Below are positions 1 to 12,407 of a DNA stretch of 64,000 nucleotides, piece after piece. The stretch's first letter is position 1. Each line of letters begins with the position of its first letter. The translations under genes and the position numbers were made by a program. The stretch covers positions 15,901,001 through 15,965,000 of the forward strand of contig JBAMJR010000031.1 in the NCBI GenBank assembly GCA_038501785.1. Reading direction: 5' to 3'. This DNA comes from Myoxocephalus aenaeus (Eukaryota; Chordata; Actinopteri; Perciformes; Cottidae). Below the pieces are notes generated by a model. It did not search any database and was not told the DNA's origin. It worked only from the letters and a program-made list of their open reading frames with translations.

Positions 1-972
1 CAAGAATTATTCAAAGCAGAAAAAAGTCACGAGGCTTGATCATAAGATATTTAAAAACACAACAAATCAGGTTTAAAAACTGGTTGGAAGTTTTGCTTTG
101 TCTACGCACACTGGCAGGTGTCCTTCAGTCTCTGTGTCTGATGAACGGCTTCTTTTCGGGGGGGATCTCCAAAGTCACAAAACTTTTCTGTCAAGTTATT
201 TGTTGAGTTAAAGTGGCAACCCTTGAGATTTGAGTCCTGGTTGATTGAGTGCATACAATGGGATTGTCTTTGTGTTGATATATGAGCTTCAAGTTATCAA
301 AATTGTGTGCGATGTTCCGTTTGTCGTGTGGAAAAACTGTCATACAGCATTTTTACCTGGACAGAGTTTGTCCTGCAAATATATAAAGATCACCATCATG
401 TTCCCTCCTTCAGCGTTAGACGGTGACTTAACAGACATTCATTTAAATTAACCTTAAAGATGACAATCGGTCACCTTGTTTGAGCCGGTCTCCTCCAACG
501 GTGTCTCCACCTTTAACCCCTCCAACACAAACAAATCCGATGTCCTCGCTTCCCAAGTTTTTACTGCATTCTACATCAGACTTTTCTTTAATGTTTTCCT
601 TTCAACTTTATAACTGCGGCCATCTTTCCTGTTTTGGTCCTCTTTCATCGCTGTACTTCACATGTTCTCTGATAGAACCAGCTTACATTAAAAGGTGCTA
701 TTCTAGGCTTTGGTTTCAGTGATGTGAAAGTCCTGTTGGTGAATTCTTTACATTCTTACTGTTGTACTTTTCTCTTTCTTCTCTCCCTTCATGCATGGTC
801 TTAAATCTCCTCCACCCTTTTCCCCACCTGCCCTTCTTCTTCCTCCTCCTCTTTCCTCCCACATATATTTATATTTCAATATTCCTTTTCTCCATCTCCT
901 CAACAATCCACCCTTTAACCACTTCGATCACGACCATAACTCCTCCCCTCAGCGCACCACCTCTCTCCCCAG
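1..972. other. Intron or upstream part of rusc2, no exon recognised
   Basis: I find no coding exon here. The stretch ends in a long pyrimidine-rich tract leading to the acceptor at 971-972, so it is most simply the intron before the first rusc2 exon visible in the window. The large N-terminal exons known for vertebrate RUSC2 must lie to the left of position 1. Confidence 0.5.
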
Positions 973-1471
973 GCTCTCAAATGGAGGGAGTACCGCCGTC
1001 GAAACCCTCTGGGATTGGAGAGGGCCTCGGGGGGCCACTTTTCTGGTCACCCTGAACCCGGGAGGGCCGCGGGGCCGCGACCCGCCAGACGGAACGTGTT
1101 CGATTTCCCTTCAGCCCCCCACGCGCTGGGACGGCTCAACGGTGCTCATGATTTTACTGACAGTGTTGGAAGGAATGCAGGATTGTGACGACAGGCTTGA
1201 ATACTTGGTGTTTGTGTAGTTTCAAGACAGCAGTGTGTGTGTTTGTTTGTATACGTGTGTGTCTCTGATCACCTGTGTGTGTGTGTGTGTGTGTGTCAGC
1301 AGTGGGCCAATCAGCGAAGCTGCAGCAGATCTACAGCGACTTCCTTCCAGACTACTTCTCCATGACCGAGAAGCCTCCCGAGGAGTTCTGTCTCTCCCCC
1401 GACCCCTCGACCTCCTCCTCTTGCAGCTCTTCCTCCCAGTCCCACATCTCAGTGGACCTGACGCAGAAGAG

Positions 1472-1514
<43 letters not shown>

Positions 1515-4500
1515 TTGACTATGCCGTGTTCGTTCGCGGCTGCCTGTGAGTTTTGATGCAGCTTCTTTAACTTTTCCAGGAACCTCTTTAGGAGCTCAGC
1601 AACTTAATGACTTTATTATATGAAATTTAAGTCAAATTTTTGTCCCCCGCGTCAAAAAAAAGGTTCCTCTCCCGCCGCGGCCGTAGGTTCTACTCAAAAC
1701 ACAAACATCTGTATTCTGCATTCACACTGTCGGCAAGAACCGGTTATAGGTAGAATAATCAATATTAGGACATTGTAATATAATTGATATTCAAACAGTG
1801 TCATTTTGCCGACTTTCATGGAAGTAAAGAATGACAGACAGATAGAGATTTAAAGACATCGTCTTTCTTTGTGAGTCGCGGAGATGATGACAGATACAGC
1901 CGCATGCTACGCAGCACTACGCAGCGCAGACTCAGCAGTTACTGAGAGGCAGAGCGAGAGTGAAATGATGTCTTTTGAAAGGTGCTGATGAGCGACTCTG
2001 GCCACAGAAAGGCCTCTTGACAGTGAGGAGGCTCCTTCAAGGCCTCTTCAGGTCGCATAGTGAGCAGCGGCATCGCCCGGGTTCCCCCGAAACGGACCAA
2101 CATCTACGCTGCTGAAGTGCCTTTTGAGTGGGACCTTTGTTTCACAAACGTCAGTATTTCAGTGAAGCTGAAATACTATTCGCTCGAGTGTTTTCATGGA
2201 CCTTTGTGGTTGTTTGCTGAGCAGGCTGATGGCAGAACCAGCTGATCGTCGCACAGCGAGCTGCCCGGAATCAAACGATGAATTCATGCAGATTTTTTAG
2301 CACAAGTTGGTGAAGGAAACAGAGATTTGTTCTAAATTCGGATCTTAATGCCTCTCGTCTCGAGGGGGAGAAACAGAGAAATCAAATAATGGGTTTAGTA
2401 GAATAGATTCAAAGAAGAGAAAGACGCTTGTTACTGGTAGCCGAAAGGGATGATGAACAAACTCTCTCGTTATTCTTTCCTCCTTTTAACTCTTTCAGGT
2501 TCGGTGAAAGCCGTGAACACGGCAGTGGATCTGATCGTGGCGCACTTCGGCACCAGTCGAGACCCAGATGTGAAGGTAGGAGTTTTTTTGGTGGTGATGA
2601 AGACTAACGCACCGTTCTTCTCAAGGAGAACGGAGGGCTGATCCCACCGGCCGAGAGGCTAAATAACTCATGGACACGACAGTATTATAGAACTGTACAA
2701 AGCACAAAACCTTCCAGTGGATATATTACATTAGTTTCTCACCGGTTTTTCTCACACGGCCGTTTGTCTTCAATTGTGGAACAGCGGTTAAGTTTATAAA
2801 ATCATCATTCAATCTTCAGAGTATTTTTACCTTCCCGAGGTGTGTAGCGCATTCAAGCTTCATGTTCAGGACTCGTATGTCTGTTTGTTTGAGGTATTAA
2901 AAAAAATAAAGCCTGTCTCTTCAGTCCTCCCTCGGCGGAGAACCAAAGGGGCAATCACAGCCTGTCACCAGTCATCCATTGATCGAAAAACTTGAGCAAA
3001 CAGAAAATAAATGGAAAGTGAATATAACATCTATGACCATACACTCACAGGTATAAAAACACATTGTCCTTATCCACACAGACCAAAGCAAACACAAAGG
3101 ATCCGTCTGTATTTCTGATCCTCGCCTTGTTTCACTTTCATTTCCTCTGATGCGCTAACGTTTCTCTGCCCCGCTGCCAGGCCAAGCTGGGGAACAGCTG
3201 GGTGAGTCCCAACGTGGGGCACCTCATCCTGAAGTACCTGTGCCCGGCCCTGCACGAGGTGCTGCAGGACGGCCTGAAGGCCTACGTGCTGGACCTGATC
3301 ATCGGGCAGCGGCGCTGTCGGCCCTGGAGCCTGGTGGAGGCCTCCACGCAGCTGGGTGAGGACCTAAGATGGCTGCCATGATCACCACCGGCTTAATGCT
3401 TAATGCAGGTTTTGATAACGGCCTGCCAAAGCCACAAGAGGCCAAATCACATAATTGTTTAACATTTTAAAGATGTGTAACTGTAAGGAAACTATTTTCA
3501 AGCATGGCAGATGTATCATGTTGGAGAAACGCTGTTTAGCATTTAGTTAGCAGAACGATTGGGTGCTCGTGGGAAACATACAACACGGTGGTGATGATGT
3601 TTCTTTCCTTTGTCTCCGTCAGGTCCGTCCACTCGTGTTCTCCACAGCTTGTTCTCAAAGGTGAGCCAGTACTCGGAGCTCACGAGCCACAGCATGAGAC
3701 TCAACGCCTTCATCTTCGGCCTGCTCAAGTGAGTCCTTTTCTTTAAATCCTGGTTTTTACTGTTTTACTGTTATTGTAAAAGATGGCTCCTCCTGGGCGG
3801 GGCCTCACTTTACACTGAGTTTCAGTTTCTCTCTCCGACTGCAACTTCACTATTTTGCTTCACTCCATCGTTCACAGCGTCACAGGCAGCTGTTTTCAGA
3901 GAAAAAGCTGTAAAACCTCACCGTATACTACCCGCTCAGCAGCAGACGGCATACGGACAGTTATTTTAGCTAACAGAGCTAAAAGACTTAGATTTTTCCA
4001 GGTGGCCCCCAAATGGCCAAAAAAACTGCTATTGCAGGTTTAAAATAATTATGAGTACCAACGTTCGTCTAAATGTTTAGTTTCATACTGTAACGTTGAA
4101 GTGCCGTGTTTGGCAGGCTTCAGTCCCTTACTGTCTGCAGACTTATTTAACCTAAAGGACGTTCATTTCTTCCTTTGACTAAACTATATTTCCATCTTGG
4201 TTTCATCACGATTTTAGCTTATTATGTTTGAGAGGGCTTTATTCCAACAGATACATGTTAGCTGTGCTGAATGATGCTGCATTTATGCTGCTGCGATCAA
4301 ATAAAACAACAAAAATGTGTTTCTGCTTCCATTTCAGCCTCAAATCTTTGGAGTTCTGGTTCAATCACCTCTACACGCATGAAGGTAAGACTCAGCTGGT
4401 GTCACTTACAGGGTTCTTATGGTCATGGAAAACCTGGAAAAGTCCTGGAATTTAAAATGGTTATTCCCAGTCCTGGAAAAGTCCTGGAAATTGTTTTTAT

Positions 4501-7500
4501 CCCAAAAGTTTTGGAAAGGTCATGGAAATTTGTTATGTTCATTGATTCATTTTCATTCATTTACGCCGAGTTTGAAATAATGAATATGCTTTTAAAAGAA
4601 AGACGCTCAAAATATAAGCAGGCATACATACAGGCATCTATATAAATGTTTATTCTTTTAATCAAACTATTGTCTCTCATTCATTTGTGTCATTTAAGGT
4701 TTACTGTATGCTTTGTATTCTCATTGTTAGTTTAAATACTAAATGTTCTCACTTTTTCATGTATAGACAGAGATTTCACAAAATGTTTGGTCATGGACAT
4801 TTGGTCAAATCCATTGGTCAAAATGTGTATGAACCCTGCACTTATCCATCTTTAGATATGTATTTGACGCCCATATGAGCGTGATGTCTTGCTTCCTCTG
4901 AATCGTGTTCCCGTTTTGTTATTCTGTCCTCAGACATTATAGCGACACATTACAACCCGTGGGGTTTCCTGCCCCTTTCGCAGGGGCCGTGCAAGCCTCT
5001 CTTCGAGGAGCTCCTCCTCCTGCTGCAGCCGCTGTCGCTCCTCCCGTTTGACCTGGACCTGCTGTTCGAACCGCACCTCCTCCAAAAGGGCCAGGAGCAT
5101 CTCCGCCGCAAGGAGCAGCTCTGCTCTGCGGGCCAGAGCGTCGACCAGTCCACCCGCTCCACCTTCCAGCTCATGAGGGGGTGGAGCACCACGGTGAGCG
5201 AGATGGTCAGGGATTCCGGTGCGGAGGCGAGGCGCGAGAGGCCGGAGCTGAGGCGGGAGGGAACGTGGCCGAGGATGGAAGGGGTGGGCGCGAGGGCAGA
5301 GGCAGCGGGAGCCAAACCAAGGTTGAGGAGCGAGGGGGCGACAACGGAGAGCGTGACGTCCGGGACTATCGACAGGACAGAAACGATGGAGGTCGGCTTT
5401 GCCAATCTGTGGAAGGAGAGGGGGATGAGCAGCCAGAGAATGAAAGGCGTGGGACAAGAGAGCGAAGGAGACGGACAGGAGAAGGACAGGAGGAAGGAGA
5501 AGGATGTGGCGGAGGAGGGGCGTCAGCGGCAGGAGAGACAGGCGGGCTGGTGGTACCAGCTCATGCAGTCCTCCCAGGTTTACATCGACCAATCCGCAGA
5601 GGGGTCCAAGTTTGTTAAGACGGAGAAAAGGAGGAAGTCCTCGGAGAGACGGCAGAAGCAGCTGCCGCCCACCAGAGAGGGCGTGGTGGAGGGGGCGGAG
5701 TCGAGCCAAGAAGGGGAGGGGCCAAGCAGCGGGAAGAGCAGCAGCAGCAGCAGCTCAGAGTCGGCCGGATCCAGGGGGAGGTCGTCGTGGATGGGCAGCC
5801 CGCCAGACTCTGTCCTCAACCAGGAGAGAGAGGCAAAGCCTCTGGAGGGTCCAGCCCAAGAGGAGAGCCCCTCACAGGCTCTGCGCTGGGGCCGGCTCTT
5901 TGGAGCCAGCGTCGGTTCTCCTACGAGGGCGGTGGCCGCTGAGCAGAAGGGAAAAGCTCAGAAGACCAGGTGAGTTATTAATACGAAAAGTCCGATGATA
6001 TTCAAGGTGTTTCAATTGAAGTGTATGTCTCAATCTCTAGTTTCAAGTCTTCTTCAATACAGCATGATGTTCATTTGATAAATTCTGGTTCATTTAGAGT
6101 CAAACGGACCATAAAGCAGGGGATGCTTTAGGGGCGGGGCTACCTTTGACCCTTCCACAGTGTGTTTACACTTCATGAAAGCCTTAAAAACCCTGAACCT
6201 CCGTCTCGTGTTCACTTCTGTTTCCAGAAAGACTCAAATGTCGACGGCCAAAAATGCTCCACATTATCGTCCACGTTATCTTTGTTTCATTTCCTGATAT
6301 AAAGATAACACGTTGGGTCTTTTCTCTGGGACCGGTTGCTGATGGTAAAAGATGAAGCTGATGTTATTTCCATGTTTTTCTCTCTCAGGCCGCCGTCAGG
6401 TTGGCTCTCTCTGGACCGGTCGGTTCTTGACCTCGTGGCTCAGACTATCGGAGCAGGGAGCGTCAAGAAGGCGGAGCCTCCAGCAGCACCCACCCTCACC
6501 CAGACCTCCCACCCACCGACGACGACCCGGCCGACTGAAGCCAGACAACAGTCTCCATGGTAACGCTTTATGCACTGCTCTGTCGGAAGAATTGTCCGTT
6601 AAATTAATCTTCAAGAACCAACTAATTATCTCCCTTTTTAATTCAATGAAATGCTCCTGAAGAGGCTTGATAGATTAAAAAAAATAAAACATGTTTTTAC
6701 TTTTTACTCTGTTTACTGTGTTTAAAATATACTATATTTCCTATATTTTAGGGGAAAAAACAGAAGTCTAAATATAGTGCATTAAGAAAATGTATTCATC
6801 AAGTATTCGGTGTCTAGTATTTAAATGATACTGTTATGTACTTTCAATTTACAGATTTTAAGAACAAATGTGTCTTTTTCCTGATTATATTGAATATAGT
6901 CTTTTGGCCCAATTTGGTAAATTTCTTTGAAATGAGTCACTATGATTTTTGAGAAATATGCATGTTTAAGAATCGTAAGGTCGGGACTCATCAAAACCAT
7001 TAGATTTCTGTGTGTATTAATTACTAACAAATTTAATGGTCAGTTATAATAAAGAAATTATCAGAATGTTGACTTTAGCATAAGAAAAGTATCAAATCTG
7101 CCTGTTAAGTGTGTTAATGTTATATCGATTATTGTTAGATCAATGGATGAATCATTTGGAGAAAAGATGATATCTTTTGTTCGACCAACGGTCCAAAACT
7201 TTATTCTCACACAAGACGAAGAGACAAAGAACAAAATGAATGAATTCTAATAATATAATGAAATTAAAATAGTGACTAACAGCCTCGCTCCGCCTCCCCT
7301 CTCGTCCCTCAGTGAGGTGCGAGCCTTGTGCCACCACATCGCCACCGAGCCCGGCCAGCTGAGCTTCAACAAGGGCGACGTGCTGCGCGTCCTGAGCAGG
7401 AGGGCCGACCCCGACTGGCTGCTGTGCTCGCTGGGCTCCACCCGGGGCTTGGTTCCCATCGTCTACGTCACGCTCAGCGGCACGGAGGACAGCCGGGACG

Positions 7501-7523
7501 CCGCTGGACTCGGGCGCTGTTGA
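973..7523 (+). CDS. RUSC2, RUN and SH3 domain protein; C-terminal 721 aa, 5' part outside window
   Basis: RUSC proteins are cytoplasmic adaptors that bind Rab GTPases and motor/AP complexes in vesicle traffic; that role is family knowledge. Nine exons join in frame with AG/GT borders: 973-1141, 1300-1473, 2499-2575, 3181-3355, 3623-3728, 4338-4384, 4934-5969, 6389-6559, 7313-7523 (TGA). The first contains LKWREYRRRNPLG, the second FLPDYFSMTEKPPEEFCLS. The RUN domain covers roughly residues 115-300 of this fragment and starts with VKAVNTAVDLIVAHFGTSRD. The 1036-bp exon encodes a charged low-complexity linker ending in the conserved GWWYQLMQSSQVYID block. The last exon is an SH3 domain (GQLSFNKGDVLRVL, GLVPIVYVTL) in which the usual ALYDY is ALCHH, as I recall for this family. 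Sequence resembles RUSC2 more than RUSC1, and linkage to CCL19-like genes agrees. The start of exon 1300 could instead be 1303. Missing here: the N-terminal half. Confidence 0.93.
1274..1298. repeat. (GT)n microsatellite at acceptor of rusc2 exon 1300-1473
   Basis: An uninterrupted GT run that forms the 3' end of the intron directly before the exon; the acceptor TCAG follows immediately. It is paired with a second GT run on the other side of the same exon. Confidence 0.9.
1474..1509. repeat. (GT)n microsatellite at donor of rusc2 exon 1300-1473
   Basis: The 5' splice site GAG|GTGTGT is the first unit of this 36-bp GT run, so the donor itself is built from microsatellite. Confidence 0.9.
3780..4045. 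repeat. Probable interspersed teleost repeat in rusc2 intron
   Basis: The intron after exon 3623-3728 holds a stretch (gggcggggcctc near its start, gctattgcaggtttaaa near its end) that I recall as recurring in fish genomes. I cannot assign a class or exact borders from sequence alone. Confidence 0.35.
4409..4838. mobile_element. Short nonautonomous DNA element (hAT-like MITE) in rusc2 intron
   Basis: The 430-bp block begins CAGGGTTCTTATGG and ends TATGAACCCTG, giving imperfect terminal inverted repeats. The 6-bp direct repeat cactta sits immediately outside both ends (4403-4408 and 4839-4844). Inside are repeated phrases of the type 'tcctggaaaagtcctgg' that I recall from widespread fish repeats. 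No transposase is encoded. It lies between exons 4338-4384 and 4934-5969. Class is inferred from the CAG...CTG ends; hAT elements normally make an 8-bp duplication, so the class is not certain. Confidence 0.65.
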
Positions 7524-8027
7524 AGCGGAAGAGAGAAAAAGCTGCCAAGGGCAGGAGCCGGAGAGAGACGAAGGTCAAACCGCTGAAACGAAAAGAAAAA
7601 TCAAACCCGAGATCACTGGGGAGGATTCCTGAAGAGAAAATACAAAAAAACAACATTGTAGATTTTATGAAGATGATGTACAGACACATGCGAGGGAAGC
7701 ATGCAGGCTAGAACCCAAACTCACACGTCGACTTCAGAGGGTGCATCCAGACAAGTATGCATGCATACATCCCCGATACAACAACCAAAAGACACTCCAA
7801 CACGCGCTTCTTCCTTCTTCTCTGCTTCTCTGTGACTGTCCTCCATCTCTTCCGGCGACACGGCGAGGAACGGTGGCGCTCACGGCCCGTAAACGACACG
7901 ACATGATGACACAACATGGCGCTGTGCGGTCCAGACGTCCGCCTCGCCCTCAGTCTGTTTCACGTGCTGTCGCTTACTCTGAGCCGATTGATCTTTTAGA
8001 TCCGCGTAGAAAAACCAGTGATTCAGC

Positions 8028-8028
<1 letters not shown>

Positions 8029-8071
<43 letters not shown>
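8029..8071. repeat. (ATT)n microsatellite
   Basis: About 14 uninterrupted TAT/ATT units in the probable 3' UTR of rusc2. Confidence 0.95.
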
Positions 8072-8255
8072 GTTTGGAGAGTAGAAAGAACCACACAGGA
8101 GTTTGTTCGGATGACAAGTTTAAATCTGTTTCCATCCTTTATTTCATCTCTTCTCTTTAAAGGCTGTTTATATGAAGACGGAAGGGATGAATCACAGGCT
8201 GACTTTACTTCAAGTTACTGTGAGGAACGTTTACCTGGTTCTGAACCAGTCTCAT

Positions 8256-8395
8256 TGTAGTCCTGGTCCTCTATAGACCTCAGTGTAGTCCTGGTCCTCT
8301 ATAGACCTCAGTGTAGTCCTGGTCCTCTATAGACCTCAGTGTAGTCCTGGTCCTCTATAGACCTCAGTGTAGTCCTGGTCCTCTATAGACCTCCA
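8256..8395. repeat. 28-bp tandem repeat, five copies
   Basis: Five head-to-tail copies of a 28-bp unit beginning tgtagtcctggtcctctata; the first four are identical and the last diverges at its final bases. It lies in the probable rusc2 3' UTR and is likely length-polymorphic. Confidence 0.95.
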
Positions 8396-8609
8396 TCAGT
8401 AATCAGACCATCAGAGAGAAGATGGTCTGGTTCTAGAGAGTTCTTCTTAAAGATCCTCATCGGAGCCACCGGGTCGGATTCTGGTGAAACCAGATGACAT
8501 CATGCAGGTTCACCAGAACCTCCTTCAGCTCAGACTCCAGCAGAGACCAGTCTACCATGGACAGACCCGGATCCGGCTTCACCTGCAGCCTCAGACATGC
8601 AGTCAGAGC

Positions 8610-8639
8610 TCCTCCTCCTCCTCCTCCTCCTCCTCCTCC
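8610..8639. repeat. (CTC)n microsatellite
   Basis: Ten consecutive CTC/CCT triplets in the probable rusc2 3' UTR. Confidence 0.9.
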
Positions 8640-9520
8640 AGGAGCAGAGCTTCTTCTCTGGGAGCCGACACCAGGAGACCCAGGACAGGACGTATAGCTG
8701 GACCCCTGGGGGGAAGGGGGGCAATGAAGAACCAGAACCAGGACTGAGAGGGTCAGACTGTCTGCTGCAGTAAAATGAGAGGTTTTCTAAAGGGACCCTG
8801 GTGCTCAGAGACACTACCACTTTAGTCCACAGGGGGCACCAGAATCAACACAACATGAAAGTTCCTCATAGTAACTTAAAGCTAATATCGTCTTTCTTTT
8901 TCCCCCCACAATCCTGTTGCTTCAGTCTGTACATGTGCATCTGATCTGACGGCTCAAACTGTAAATGCATAACCTGACTTACACACTATTTATTTATTGA
9001 CCAGCGTCTAACTGGACGGCGGCAGGAAAACAAGGAAAGGATGTCCAATGAAAGCAAAGCGTAGCTGAGGAGACGCGTGGAGGCCTTTGAGAATGTGTTG
9101 GGGGTCCAGGCTGGACAATTCAGGCTCATTCCTTATCTGCATTTAGAGAGAAGTAAATCATCTTATCCATGCCTTAAAGCGCTCCAGGAGGAATGTTGGA
9201 CACTTTAAGGCGAGTGACCCAATATTTTTCTCAGACATTATATTTTGTATGAAGTGTCTAGTGTGACATCTTCCTCAGATTAATGGCGACAGATTCTTCT
9301 CTACTTCAGAGTCGATATAGAGGTGATATTTTTGTTGTTTTAAAGGGAAACCCCAACACGCTGCCTGTCGTGGCCTTAGGTTCAAAATGAGGCGACGCAG
9401 AGATAAAATCACGGCTATATACATAAAACCTGGATATATGAGTGTAAACAGAGGCCCAATCCAAATACTTCACCATATACGATGCTATAAAAATCAGTGT
9501 GCATTTATTAAATCAATAAA

Positions 9521-12399
9521 TGCTTGTGTAGTTTTTGAAAAACTTACATTCATGGATATAATTTTACCTGCTTCAAAGTTTATTTTTGTTGCATTATTGT
9601 ACAGCTTTATTTGTATGTATTATAAACATTTAATTTCAGCAATTTAGTTTCCATTGAACTGTAAATATATTTAAATCCTGCAGAGCTACACGTATGAATG
9701 TTAATTCAGATTTAATAATGCCTTTTTTTTAAATGTTAAATACAGAAAGCGAGTATATACTTTAGTTCCAGCACTGACGAGTTTGCTGTTCATTGACATC
9801 CTGTTCAGAAACCAACAACGCGGTCGTGATGAAACCCAGAGAGACGTGGCGGCGAGAGGCGAGCTGAAATGTTGTGCTTTGAAGTGCTCCTCAGAGAGAA
9901 AGAGAGAAGCCGCTGTGGTTCCTTTCCTTCCTTCCTTTCCTTCTCGCTCCCTCGCTGCTGCCTCCTCCTGCCTGTAAATACCTTCAGCATCGGTGACACC
10001 GCTCTTCTCTCCGTGTCCGCGGCTATATGACGTGTACGTATGACATTATCAAACTACTATGGATGTTCAATAACAAAGTGCTCATGTGATCACAAACCTA
10101 CACGGCTCCTGTCGTCTTTTTGTCCTGAGCGCTGCCTTGAAGGCAAACGGTGGCTTCAAACTAGTTGTGAACTTTTTAAACTCCGTTTGTTCTCGGCCGT
10201 ACGTTCCTCCTGATAAAACCTCAGACTGGTTTGTTCCTACTGAGGTTTGCCGATTTGCTCATGAAGTTGAATTATCATTCCATCACTTGCTCAAAATACC
10301 ACGCTCCAGGCACGTGCCTCATCATAATATTAATAATAATAATAATAATAAAATGACTGTGCTACTAAATATATTTGTTGTGATAAAAACAATAAGTGTG
10401 CACAAAGGTAAGACGGAACAAAACCAAAATAAAGCAACACAAAAGTACAAAATTAGGGATGAAACAAAAAAATAAGAAACCTAAATTAATATTTGATTGG
10501 GAACCAGTGAAGCGGCAAGTATTTGGGTGAAATGGGACCTCCGAGTGCAGCAGCTTTATGCGCCAGCTGAAGCAGATTGACGACGGCCTTTAATTATTTG
10601 TTCATGAGATTGAGAGATATTTTGTAAAATTATTTGTAACTTGGATGGAAGAGCGGAGAAGTAGTTTATGTTTTTAATGCGTTTTTGATACTTTTCCTTC
10701 TGAGCTTAGAACCGCCGAGGTTCAACATGAAGTACAGAACGAGTGTTAAATCCTCCAAACATAAGGGCCGAGTGAAGTATACCTCATATGAAGTGTTCAG
10801 GAAGTTGCTCACTGTCTCCTCTGAAAGATTGTTTTTAAATCCCTAACAGCTTCACCAACCAGCCGCCTTTTTTCTGTTTACGGTTCCTGCCGTTCAGAAG
10901 TAGCTCAATAAAAGAAAACACAATGTAACATACAAATATTACCACATCCATTCATTCTGTGGCGATGAGGAGGATGCAGGTCAGCCACCAGGTGGTGCTG
11001 ACGTCTCAAGAGAAGATCAGGATCGTTGTAACTGTAACAGTTTTACAACAGTAAATGTTTTATTCCTCTTTTATTTGTGGTCTTTTTTCAGTCTTCAGTG
11101 TTTCACAGTCTGAGTCCATTCTAAACTCGTGTCAGGAGTTGTGTTAAAAGGTCATCTTAGTTGACTCAAGGTCATGGTTTATGGTAACAAATGGGTTCAT
11201 AATTCAAAATGTGTCTTCAGCTGTGTGTTCAAACCAACAGAAAACTATCTTAAGCTTTAATTAGGATTCCAAACTTCCCAAAGATACAGATTTAGTTTTG
11301 ACTGAATAAAAGCAAATTTACTCATTTATTTTTTGGGGGTCATTGAACATTTCTCTGAATATTATTTCCATATTGCCTCAATCAGCAGGAACACCATGTT
11401 GCATAAAAGGATACGTACATTATATATTAAAAGGATCAAGTGGAAGGTAAAGAACGTTACACTGACTGGTTTCACGGTTGCTGGACCAATTAAAAAAAAA
11501 TATATATATTAATTCTTGTCCCCATTAGTCACTTTGACACAAAGTTACTGTAATATAGTGTGGAAAAATATTTACTGAAATTAATTTAGAAGACAAATTT
11601 TAGGGAAAATTTGAGTATCCCACAAGGGTAACGCACGTGTGTCCACATACTTTTGGCCACACGGTGGATCTGAAGGCGGTCTCATAGATGAAGACGTCAC
11701 GGTGAATCCCTCCTGCGCGTCCAGGCCTGCCTCATGCGTTTGTGTCTCGGTTCCATCATCGGGGGAGGAAGAGGAAACTGGATTCCTCCGAACAGTGAAG
11801 ACACTTTCCATAAAAATTATTCCGAAAGGTGAGTTGCATCACGACTGGGAGCAAACGGGAGGTTTACTGTTAGTGTCACCTGTTGTTGTAAATTGATTCC
11901 TCATAATTTCCACTCGACAGGTCATTCTAACATCCTGGCACGTACGCTTTCTTGGATTCTTCTCGCCGACATTTGAGTAAACCAAGAGAGGCATTAATTA
12001 TGGCACTTTGAGAGAAGCGTCTCTGCCAAAAAAAAACTAAAAATGTGAAACGCAATCCTTTTAATCATCCAGGAAGTGTGTAGGAGGATTAAAAGGTGAA
12101 TGAGGGACACTGAGATGAATGATCACCTGGATGAATAGGTCCTTTGAAGAGGTGGGAACCCAGAGGTCATGGAGGTCGGCCTGCCCGTCAGCTGACAGAT
12201 CCTTTGTTCCCCGAGTTCATGACTTGAGTAAGGCATTCAATGGCTCCTCCTCCAAACATCTAGTTTACAGTACATTGACAATTCGTCCCCTCCTTCACGC
12301 ATTATTGTTCCTTCTCTGCATGTTATGAATACAAATCTCTCGTGCACTAAAGCTTGCAAAAGGTTTGAAGTTACTCACAGAGAAAGACAACTCTGCAGC
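9521..12399. other. Spacer without recognised genes
   Basis: AT-rich intergenic DNA. It contains an (AAT)n run near 10324-10350, an AATAAA at 10907-10912, and at about 11637-11663 the phrase gtgtccacatacttttggcc, which I recall from the ends of common fish DNA transposons (probably Tc1-type). The short open frames in it show no recognisable domain and no splice context. Confidence 0.5.
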
Positions 12400-12407
12400 C
12401 TTTAGAT

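Larger units (their letters stand above)
7524..9520 (+). other. Probable rusc2 3' UTR
   Basis: After the stop codon no further exon is recognisable. The first clear AATAAA on this strand downstream is at 9515-9520; another is at 10907-10912. The UTR end is therefore a guess. The region contains three simple or tandem repeats listed separately. Confidence 0.45.

Noticed and set aside
4930..5973. Minus-strand 259- and 151-codon frames opposite the large rusc2 exon
   Set aside because: Shadow frames of a GC-rich, low-complexity coding exon; the plus-strand exon has RUSC2 motifs and correct splice sites.
10086..10475. 129-codon frame on the plus strand
   Set aside because: Contains an (AAT)n run read as Asn repeats, ends in Lys/Gln low complexity and has no domain.
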